Part shown: positions 1 to 6,228 of the stretch, one piece after another | Layout of the letters: every line of letters starts with the position of its first letter | Numbering within the stretch: position 1 is the stretch's first letter | Assembly (NCBI GenBank): GCA_024643725.1 | Contig: JAHEMJ010000017.1 | Span: 1 to 64,000, forward strand | Direction of reading: 5' to 3' | From: Crocinitomicaceae bacterium | Lineage (GTDB): Bacteria; Bacteroidota; Bacteroidia; Flavobacteriales_D; Crocinitomicaceae | Length of the DNA stretch: 64,000 nt | The notes under the pieces: model-generated | The model's database searches: none | What the model was told of the DNA's origin: nothing | The model's input: the letters and a program-made list of their open reading frames with translations, nothing else | Translations under genes and position numbers: made by a program

Positions 1-164
1 GGGAAGCTTACCACTTCATTTTTTTTATCTTAAACATCACTAAAATAATCGCCAACCTCTAAATTTTTCAACCTTAAAACATTCTATCGGTCTACTTTAT
101 GCGGACGATTTACTCTGTATTAAACATCATTAGTATTCTTCTTTCTTTAATGATTATTTACTTT

Positions 165-527
165 TCACAAATGTTTAAGTTCAACCATTTGTCCACTTGG
201 CTCTATTTTGATTATAATTGGAGGTAACACTCTGTCTGCAACTGGGTGTATTTCTAACAGGTATATATTCCCATTTTCAAAATAAAACGGTAGATTGTTC
301 ATGCTTTCGAATTTATCAGGACTAAAATCCATTAATGAAAATTCTCTATTTGGCTTTTCACTAATAGCTTCAAATTGTGCAAGTACTTCTCGATTCACAT
401 TCTTAATAATCACAAGAGTTATTGGATTGCCATTTTTAGAAACAATCACTTTCTTGTTCTTCTTGTATTCGTATTTATATACTCCACATGAGACTAAGAA
501 TATGCCTAAAATTATTAAAACCTTCAT
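165..527 (-). CDS. small predicted lipoprotein, candidate immunity partner of the upstream RHS tip
   Basis: This 120-residue protein starts with a short hydrophobic signal ending in a lipobox (LVSC then G, Cys near residue 14), so it is predicted to be a lipid-anchored envelope protein. The rest is a small hydrophilic domain that I do not recognise. Its start codon overlaps the stop codon of the RHS/HExxH gene by 4 bases (ATGA), so the two are probably translationally coupled. That placement, just downstream of a polymorphic-toxin-like C-terminus, is typical of immunity genes. The immunity role is inference from position only; a plain lipoprotein of unknown role is equally possible. Confidence 0.6.
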   Translation of the reverse strand: MKVLIILGIFLVSCGVYKYEYKKNKKVIVSKNGNPITLVIIKNVNREVLAQFEAISEKPNREFSLMDFSPDKFESMNNLPFYFENGNIYLLEIHPVADRVLPPIIIKIEPSGQMVELKHL

Positions 528-1498
528 TCTTTTTCCTTTCCTTCTGTCGTTGCTTCATTTTGGTCATACGCCTCCATCCATTCGCCTAATTGTTTGGTCT
601 TATCTTCTTCCTTCAAATCTTTGTTGTTAAATAAATTAAATAATGATTTATCTCCGTAATTTTTATTCGTGAATTTTACAAAATCCTCATACTTTAAATA
701 ACCATTATTTGCATCTTGTTCTTTCCCTGAAGCATCATGACTTCCACCTTTTATATATTCACCTACAAATGATAAATAATATCCAAGATTTGTTTTAAAC
801 TCTTTCCGTTGTTTTAGATGCCCTGTTTCATGAGAACTTAGCGCCAACCAAGCATCTACTGAATGATTGTCGTTGCCACCAAAATAATAATAAGGATTAG
901 TATCGGAGTGTTTCCATCCTTTAAAGTAGTTTCTTGTATATCGTATTTTTTTATCTGAAGTCATAGCGCCGCCACCTTCCTTTGAAGGATACCACGGCGC
1001 ACCAAATGGACGGGAACGAGGTTTTAGATTTGTGTTACGAAGAGTTTCTTCGTCTGTTCCAGACAACCAACTCATTAATTTTATTGCTGGTTCTGTAAAA
1101 CGATATGTTCCATCAGAATTTCTTGTTATCACTGATTCCGGTTGAAGACCTTGTAAATCTATCGCTTGTATCGGAGTATTTCCAGCAAAATTATATGGAG
1201 AAAGATCTGGAAACATTTGGTTAAGTATTATTAACGGGTCTGGCGAAAATGGTCTGCCTGAGTAAGGTGAATATAACCTCGCGCCCATGTCATAAGAATT
1301 TTTACCTCCATGAATTTCGTCCACTTTTTCCATGCCATTAAACCCACAGCGGTAGAAATCACTCTCTAAAGTCCTCCCATCAAGGCTTACACCAAAAGCA
1401 GAATAGTCGTATGTGTTTTGCAAGCAGACCCCGGCATAGTTGCTGGGGGTGCATCTAAGCTGATTTTCAGAGATATAAGAAAATGATGCTATGCGCAA
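524..1498 (-). CDS. RHS-repeat-associated core fragment with C-terminal HExxH (zincin-like) domain
   Basis: The 324-residue product begins inside the conserved RHS core. Residues about 30-115 carry the usual core signatures (YDYSAFGV, YRCGFNGMEK, GARLYSP, FSPDPL, LSPYNFAGNTPI), but the long RHS/YD repeats that should precede them are absent and no signal peptide is present. After the core boundary (about residue 118) follows a variable C-terminal region with HETGH at residues 223-227, a zinc-metallopeptidase-type HExxH motif. An acidic EQDAN segment near residues 260-264 could supply a third ligand. Known polymorphic toxins swap such tips. The missing N-terminus suggests a displaced (orphan) tip cassette or a pseudogene. 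The small lipoprotein gene overlaps its stop codon. The RHS core call is firm; toxin activity is inferred. Confidence 0.75.
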   Translation of the reverse strand: MRIASFSYISENQLRCTPSNYAGVCLQNTYDYSAFGVSLDGRTLESDFYRCGFNGMEKVDEIHGGKNSYDMGARLYSPYSGRPFSPDPLIILNQMFPDLSPYNFAGNTPIQAIDLQGLQPESVITRNSDGTYRFTEPAIKLMSWLSGTDEETLRNTNLKPRSRPFGAPWYPSKEGGGAMTSDKKIRYTRNYFKGWKHSDTNPYYYFGGNDNHSVDAWLALSSHETGHLKQRKEFKTNLGYYLSFVGEYIKGGSHDASGKEQDANNGYLKYEDFVKFTNKNYGDKSLFNLFNNKDLKEEDKTKQLGEWMEAYDQNEATTEGKEKE

Positions 1499-1777
1499 AA
1501 TGATAGTTTTTGGTAAAGTTAAAGTTAATAAAGAATATGTTTCATTCTCAAAACACCCCTTTATTTGGGTGTAAATACGTAAATGATATTTGGTTGTGCT
1601 GTGCTTTTTTAAAGGGAAAAGAAATACACTGAATTGTTTGGGTGAAAATGTGTAAAAATAATCCGTGAAAGTATAAGAGCTATTTTGTTCAACCCTTTAT
1701 CCAGTAAAGAGTTGAGTAGGGCAGGTGTGGATCAAAACTGAATGTTGGGGATAAAAGAAACTATTTCAGATTCTTTT

Positions 1778-2229
1778 ACTTTTTGGCATCGCCCCAAAAA
1801 GTAAAGCAAAAAACTCTAGCGCTTAAAAGATCTAACGACCCTCATCGTCCTCGTTGCTAAAATTTCTGAAACTCGCCTCGTGCCTCAGCTCAGACAGCCA
1901 GAAATTTTCACGCAACTTCGTCTTGAGTGTTCCCGTTACATCTTTTCATGCGCGGGGATGGTAATTTTGTAAAGGAATGATATTTTTCATTCGAAGAAAA
2001 AAATCATAATAGAATAAGGACCGACATAGAATTCGGTGTTTTTCAAGGAGCATTGTCACACGCGAATGCTCAGCATAGCTGCAAGCTCATGCGTCAAGCA
2101 TCGTGTGACAAAATCCGAAGAAAACCCTTTGCTTGAAGTCAAGAATGATCCTTCGGAGTAAGATCCGCAAAGGGAATCGAATTCGAAGTCTTGATCTTTT
2201 TGCGAACTTTTTGGATCAAGCCAAAAAGT
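1778..2229 (+). repeat. structured interspersed repeat, copy A (full length)
   Basis: This is a roughly 450-base non-coding unit that recurs at 5181-5625 and, reversed, at 47182-47630. Its left end is a hairpin with arms ACTTTTTGG and CCAAAAAGT (1778-1803), and its right end is a hairpin with the same arms and a different loop (2206-2229). Inside are further conserved inverted repeats. The gap between the RHS fragment (start at 1498) and this copy shows no gene. A short minus-strand open frame at 2056-2304 is not kept in the other full-length copies. Outside the right end the flank holds GTTTTGATC (about 2277-2285), which is inverted relative to GATCAAAAC at 1730-1738. This may mark a larger unit. 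Confidence 0.8.
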
Positions 2230-2328
2230 GGGAGAGAAAAAATTGTATTGGATACCAAATAATGTTAAGTCCCCAGGTTTTGATCTTGGTCCATTTATAG
2301 TCAACTTTTTCTAGGACGAAACATGGCA

Positions 2329-2360
2329 TAAAAAAGCCCCAACATTTCTGTCGGGGCTTT
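2329..2360 (-). terminator. rho-independent terminator (duplicate) after the tRNA pseudogene
   Basis: On the minus strand a stem AAAGCCCC/GGGGCTTT with a loop of about 12 bases is followed by a T tract. It is a near-exact copy of the terminator at 2467-2500, about 140 bases away, so tRNA and terminator were duplicated as one unit. Confidence 0.75.
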
Positions 2361-2362
2361 TG

Positions 2363-2457
2363 TAGCGAGACCGAGAGTTGAACTCGGGACCTTAGGGTTA
2401 TGAATCCTACGCTCTAACCTCCTTCGCCGAGGCGAAGCGGCGGATGAGCTATCACGA
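2363..2457 (-). pseudogene. broken tRNA-Met(CAT) copy with a GC-rich palindromic insert in the D-loop
   Basis: The 3' half (anticodon arm with CAT, variable loop, T arm and 3' acceptor strand) matches the intact tRNA at 2503-2576. In the D-loop the bases GTT are replaced by about 25 bases (2418-2444 includes the neighbouring GG) that contain nested palindromes, including CTTCGCCTCGGCGAAG. The 5' acceptor strand is degenerate: the bases that should read GGCGAGA do not pair with the 3' strand. It cannot form a normal cloverleaf and is called a pseudogene. Its own terminator copy follows. Confidence 0.7.
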
Positions 2458-2466
2458 AAATAAAGA

Positions 2467-2500
2467 CAAAAAAAAGCCCCAACATTTCTGTCGGGGCTTT
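2467..2500 (-). terminator. rho-independent terminator of the tRNA-Met gene
   Basis: On the minus strand, directly after the tRNA, the stem AAAGCCCC...GGGGCTTT is followed by a run of T. The spacing and the duplicate at 2329-2360 support the call. Confidence 0.8.
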
Positions 2501-2502
2501 TG

Positions 2503-2576
2503 TAGCGAGACCGAGAGTTGAACTCGGGACCTTAGGGTTATGAATCCTACGCTCTAACCAACTGAGCTATCTCGCC
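2503..2576 (-). tRNA. tRNA-Met (anticodon CAT)
   Basis: This 74-base minus-strand sequence folds as a cloverleaf. The acceptor GGCGAGA pairs with TCTCGCT (one G-T pair), the D arm is GCTC/GAGC with loop AGTTGGTTA, the anticodon loop is TTCATAA, and the T arm carries the GTTCAA signature. The discriminator is A and CCA is not encoded. It lacks the C1-A72 mismatch and the GGG/CCC anticodon stem of an initiator tRNA, so it is either elongator Met or an Ile tRNA whose CAT would be lysidine-modified. The two cannot be separated reliably by eye. A terminator follows immediately. Confidence 0.88.
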
Positions 2577-2587
2577 ATAATCTATTT

Positions 2588-2628
2588 CTACGCTCTAACC
2601 TCCGCCGCGGCGGATGAGCTATCTCGCC
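2588..2628 (-). pseudogene. 5' fragment of tRNA-Met with a perfect 14-base palindrome in the D-loop
   Basis: On the minus strand the first 14 bases (GGCGAGATAGCTCA) match the intact tRNA exactly. The D-loop GTT is then replaced by TCCGCCGCGGCGGA, a perfect palindrome, after which GG and TTAGAGCGTAG resume. The copy stops before the anticodon. It lies 11 bases upstream of the intact tRNA. The insertion site is the same as in the pseudogene at 2363-2457. Confidence 0.7.
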
Positions 2629-2687
2629 GGAGGGTGCAAATATAAAGAGAAATTTAAAATCTGCGCAAAATCCCGCGGAATTTATTT

Positions 2688-4397
2688 CTAGTTCAATTGA
2701 TTTAGCTCCACTTGAATAAATGAAGCCAGCTCTTTTAAACGCTCCGAAGAGAAGTCAAAAGGAACATTCGCCGTTTGGTAAATGGCTGGTATTGACTGTG
2801 TGTAGCCGAGTTTTAAGGCTTCTTCGTAAGCTGCCAAGGCAGCATCGAAATCACGTAAACTATTCATCCAAACTCCCAATGCGCCCAATTGCGCAATCCC
2901 ATACTCAATGTAATAAAAAGGAACTTCAAATAAATGCAATTGTCGCTGCCAAGAGGTTTCGATTTGATCCTCGTAACCGGTCCAATCCGTTAATCCTGTT
3001 CCAAAGTCTTTGGATAATTTCGCCCAATGCGCGTGTCGTTCCGCAACGGTATGCGTTGGCTGTTCGTACACCCAATGTTGAAAGGCGTCGATTTGGGCAA
3101 TCCAAGGGAGGATTTTCAAAATGCCTTCTAACTGCTCGCGTTTAGCTCGATTTAAGTCGTCCGTGTTTTGGTAAAAATGTCCCCATTCTTTCATGGAAAG
3201 CAATTCCATGGACATCGACGCAAGTTCTGCAACTTCGGATGGCAAATTCTTGAAGCCTGTCAGGGCTAAATCACGACTTAAGAAGGAATGAACAGCATGT
3301 CCGGATTCATGTACCATGGTGACCAAATCGCGCTGTGCGCCTACGGCATTCATGAAAATAAATGGAACGCCAATTTCGTAAAGTGGATAGTTGTATCCAC
3401 CTGGCGCTTTCCCGGTTTTGGAATCTAAGTCCAAGTGACCCATTTCTTCCATGGTGCTTAAGCAGTCGGCGAAATATGGATTCAAATTGCCCAACATCTG
3501 AATGCAGCCATCCAACATTTCTTTTCCTGTTTCGAAAGGTTTTAACGGTGCTTTTCCTTCAGGATCGACTTCGGTATTCCATGGTTTGAATTTCGCTTCT
3601 CCTGTTAACGCTAATTTTTTGGCTTGAATTTCTTTCACCAAAGGAACAATGTGTGTTTGAATGGCTGAATGAAAATCAAAGCAATCTTGTTTGGAATAAT
3701 CGAAACGTCCCAACGCTTGAAATTTATAATCTCGGAAATTCTCGAATCCGGCGTTGACCGCTAACTGATGTCGGAGTTGAATGAGCTCGGTGTACAGATC
3801 GTCTAGTTTTTCGGTATCCGCTCGACGTCGCTCAACCAACTTTTCAAAAACGGTTTTACGCACTTCTTCATCTTGTTCTTTCAGGTATTGTGCAGCACGT
3901 TGCATGGTGATCGTTTCACCATTAAAATCAATGCTTTGAGCGGCACTAATCGCTCCATATTGTTGTGCTAATTCATTGAGTTTAGCTTCGATTGGGACAT
4001 TCTCCTCACGGAATAATTGGACCTGCGTTTCAATGCTTCTAAAATAAATGCGGTGTGCTTCATCTGTATAGTCCTTGCGGAATGGACTTTCCATGAATTT
4101 GCGATTCAAGGCATCTTCTAAGGGTGCCAATTCGGGTTGTATTTTGGTGACGAAAAACGTGTAAGCTGATGCGAGCGCTTCGTTACTCGTTTCTATGGAC
4201 ATCCGAATATAGCGCCATGCCAAGTCTTCTTCCAACACAGCATCCAATTCACTGCGATCCTGCAACCATTGATCAAAGGAATCTTTTGTTTCTATGTTTC
4301 GTTCCAACAAATCATCGAAGGAAGGTTTTAAGTCTTCCCATGCTTGAATAATCAAGGACTCGCTTAGAAATTTTCGTGGATTTTTTTGAATAATCAT
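2688..4397 (-). CDS. pepF: M3 family oligoendopeptidase (PepF-like)
   Basis: A predicted cytoplasmic zinc oligopeptidase of 569 residues that would degrade short peptides. The M3 active site HESGH lies at residues 363-367, within the family context VHESGHAVHSF, and the length fits M3B oligoendopeptidases. The helical N-terminal half and the C-terminal catalytic half both look complete. I place the start at the ATG at 4397. The longer frame begins with GTG at 4427, inside the stem of the upstream gene's terminator, and so would hardly be transcribed as a leader for this gene. The gene stands alone between the tRNA locus and the DUF5606 gene. Confidence 0.9.
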   Translation of the reverse strand: MIIQKNPRKFLSESLIIQAWEDLKPSFDDLLERNIETKDSFDQWLQDRSELDAVLEEDLAWRYIRMSIETSNEALASAYTFFVTKIQPELAPLEDALNRKFMESPFRKDYTDEAHRIYFRSIETQVQLFREENVPIEAKLNELAQQYGAISAAQSIDFNGETITMQRAAQYLKEQDEEVRKTVFEKLVERRRADTEKLDDLYTELIQLRHQLAVNAGFENFRDYKFQALGRFDYSKQDCFDFHSAIQTHIVPLVKEIQAKKLALTGEAKFKPWNTEVDPEGKAPLKPFETGKEMLDGCIQMLGNLNPYFADCLSTMEEMGHLDLDSKTGKAPGGYNYPLYEIGVPFIFMNAVGAQRDLVTMVHESGHAVHSFLSRDLALTGFKNLPSEVAELASMSMELLSMKEWGHFYQNTDDLNRAKREQLEGILKILPWIAQIDAFQHWVYEQPTHTVAERHAHWAKLSKDFGTGLTDWTGYEDQIETSWQRQLHLFEVPFYYIEYGIAQLGALGVWMNSLRDFDAALAAYEEALKLGYTQSIPAIYQTANVPFDFSSERLKELASFIQVELNQLN

Positions 4398-4413
4398 GAG
4401 GTGGATTTTTTGG

Positions 4414-4449
4414 GCAAAAAAATTCACCTGACGGGTGGACAGGTGAATT
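4414..4449 (-). terminator. rho-independent terminator of the DUF5606 gene
   Basis: On the minus strand the stem AATTCACCTG/CAGGTGAATT (10 base pairs, 9-base loop) is followed by a T-rich tract. It lies between the stop at 4468 and the peptidase start at 4397. Confidence 0.85.
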
Positions 4450-4467
4450 CACTTATTTTTTTAACGC

Positions 4468-5016
4468 TTATTTTCCGCGGGAACTTCCTGTTTTAACAGG
4501 AGCTGCTTTCTTGACGTTTGCTGGTTTTGCTGCTTTGGATGGAGCGGCTGCGGTTGTCGCTGCTTTTTTCTTTGCAGGTTCAGCTTTCGCTTTCACTTCT
4601 TTCGCAGAACTTTCTGCTTCTTCGGCACCTTCTGCCGCTGCTTCAAATAATCCAGCTTGTTTGATTAAATGAAACCATTGGAATATTTTTCGAACATCTG
4701 AAGGATACACGCGCTCTTTGTCCCAATTCGGTAAGAATGTCGCTAATGCAGCTTCTAACGTTTTCATGTCTTCTTTGTGAGAAGGACAATTATCTGTAAA
4801 CGATTCATTCATTTTAGCCAACACATCAGTCAATTTTACATCCTCTTCATACGTGAAAATGCTGATGTCCTCTAATGTGGAAATTTTCTCTGTAGCGTAT
4901 GCTGGAAAACGTTTTTTGTCAATCATTGACTCAACAATGACGCTGTTTTTTCCTTGAGCGATAACTTTAAATAGTCCTGGTCTACCAGAGATGGATATGA
5001 TACCTGTCAGATTCAT
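4468..5016 (-). CDS. DUF5606 domain protein with Lys/Ala-rich tail
   Basis: This 182-residue protein matches the DUF5606 family of Bacteroidota as I recall it: an N-terminal small beta domain beginning LTGIISISGRPGLFKV, then a helical part with the EERVYPSDVRKIFQWF-like segment (here KERVYPSDVRKIFQWF). From about residue 130 it changes to a low-complexity tail of Ala, Lys, Glu and Pro that ends in a basic stretch, which suggests nucleic-acid or ribosome contact. That role is speculation. No signal peptide is seen. A strong terminator follows. The upstream 1.2 kb holds only repeats, so its promoter must lie just before 5016. Confidence 0.8.
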   Translation of the reverse strand: MNLTGIISISGRPGLFKVIAQGKNSVIVESMIDKKRFPAYATEKISTLEDISIFTYEEDVKLTDVLAKMNESFTDNCPSHKEDMKTLEAALATFLPNWDKERVYPSDVRKIFQWFHLIKQAGLFEAAAEGAEEAESSAKEVKAKAEPAKKKAATTAAAPSKAAKPANVKKAAPVKTGSSRGK

Positions 5017-5180
5017 GTGTTCGTTTTAATTTGGGTCAAAAATAGGAATTTTAGTCTTTGAAAACGCGGGATTTGCAATTCATGTTGTGTAAAGATGAAA
5101 ATAATTGAAATTTGCTTCTATTGAGTTAGTGGTTGACAGCTAAAAGTTTGGGGATAAAGGAGATTAATTTTGATTCTTTT

Positions 5181-5625
5181 ACTTTTTGGCATTGCCCCAA
5201 AAAGTAAAGCAAAAAGCTCTAGCGCTTAAAAGATGCAACGACCCTCATCTTCCTCGTTGCTAAAATTTCTGAAACTCGCCTCGTGCCTCAGCTCAGACAG
5301 CCAGAAATTTTGACGCAACTTCTTCGTGAGGCTTGGCGTTACATCTTTTCATGCGCGGAGATGGAATCTTGTGAATGAAGTTTCACTTCGAAGAGAAAAA
5401 TTCAAATAGAATCAGGACCGACATAGAATTCGATGGTTTTCAAGGAGCATTGTCACGCGCGAATGCTCAGCATAGCTGCAAGCTCATGCGCCAAGCATCG
5501 TGTGACAAAATCCGCAGAAAACCCTTTGCTTGAAGTCAGGAATGATCCTTCGGAGTAAAATCTGCAAAGGGAATCGAATTCGAAGTCTTGATCTTTTGCG
5601 AACTTTTTGGATCAAGCCAAAAAGT
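5181..5625 (+). repeat. structured interspersed repeat, copy B (full length, reference copy)
   Basis: The fold is clearest in this copy. The end hairpins are 5181-5205 and 5602-5625, both with arms ACTTTTTGG/CCAAAAAGT. A long interrupted stem pairs GCGCTTAAAAGATGCAACG (5222-5240) with CGTTACATCTTTTCATGCGC (5337-5356). It encloses AAAATTTCTG (5262-5271) paired with CAGAAATTTT (5302-5311). A second domain pairs GTCAC...ATGCT (5452-5467) with AGCATCGTGTGAC (5494-5506), with a small inner stem-loop GCATAGCT/AGCTcATGC. A third pairs CCCTTTGC (5522-5529) with GCAAAGGG (5564-5571). One base is missing at about 5596 relative to copy A, which breaks the only long open frame, so the element is not protein-coding. 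Confidence 0.85.
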
Positions 5626-5654
5626 GGAAGAGAAAAAAATAGATTTCTCGAAGG

Positions 5655-5998
5655 TTGCTCAGACAGCCAGAAATTTTCACGCAACTTCGTTGTGAGGGTT
5701 GGCGTTACATCTTTTCATGCGCGGGAAAACAATCTTGTAAATATTCGTAGTTTTCACTTCGAAGAAAGAAATTCAAAATAGAATTGGGACCGACATAGAA
5801 TCCGATGTTTTTCAAGGAGCATTGTCACACGCGAATGCTCAGCATAGCTGTAAGCTCATGCGCCAAGCATCGTGTGACAAAATCCGCAGAAAACCCTTTG
5901 CTTGAAGTGAGGAATATCCTTTCAGAGTAAGATCTGCAAAGGGAATCGAATTCGGAGTCTTGATCTTTTTGCGAACTTTTTGGATCAAGCCAAAAAGT
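5655..5998 (+). repeat. structured interspersed repeat, copy C (left-truncated)
   Basis: It begins within the CTCAGACAGCC part of the first stem domain and runs to the right-end hairpin (5975-5998). The left hairpin and the 5' strand of the long stem are missing. It follows copy B in tandem after about 30 bases, in the same orientation. The open frame at 5825-6127 is a by-product of the repeat. Confidence 0.8.
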
Positions 5999-6047
5999 GG
6001 AAGAATAAAAAAGAAAAGAAGAAAATTCTGTTTGTTTTCGTGTTCTT

Positions 6048-6163
6048 ACTTTTTGGCATTGCCCCCAAAAAAAAGTAAGGCAAATCCCGATGTATCGTCT
6101 CGATTTATCGGGATTGTTTTTTTGCAAACTTTATGGATCAAGTCCAGTAAAATAACAAAAAGT
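6048..6163 (+). repeat. structured interspersed repeat, copy D (miniature variant)
   Basis: The left hairpin (6048 onward, ACTTTTTGG with a slightly lengthened A-run in the second arm) and a degenerate right end (GCAAACTTTATGGATCAAG...CAAAAAGT) are kept. All internal domains are replaced by a 9-base-pair hairpin, AATCCCGAT (6083-6091) with ATCGGGATT (6107-6115). Downstream sequence to 6228 resembles the outer flank of copy A (GTTGAGCACCCAGG compared with GTTAAGTCCCCAGG). Confidence 0.6.
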
Positions 6164-6228
6164 GGTAGCAAACCAATGTAGTGGTGACAAAATGATGTTG
6201 AGCACCCAGGTTTTTGGCTTTATCCGAG

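Noticed and set aside
1..164. Left edge of the window
   Set aside because: AT-rich with no supported gene, repeat or terminator visible; a neighbouring gene may lie outside the window.
295..630. Plus-strand open frame of 111 codons opposite the lipoprotein and RHS genes
   Set aside because: It is antisense to two better-supported genes and has no recognisable features.
1499..1777. Possible missing upstream part of the RHS gene or another gene between RHS and repeat copy A
   Set aside because: No RHS/YD repeats or credible coding frame are visible. A short inverted repeat ACACCC/GGGTGT near 1550 is too weak to call a terminator.
2056..2304. Minus-strand open frame of 82 codons inside repeat copy A, similar to one at 5825-6127
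   Set aside because: It arises from the repeat sequence. Full copies B and F have a one-base deletion in the same place that shifts the frame, so the frame is not under protein selection.
4397..4427. N-terminal extension of the M3 peptidase from a GTG at 4427
   Set aside because: The GTG lies in the stem of the upstream gene's terminator; the ATG at 4397 is the better start.
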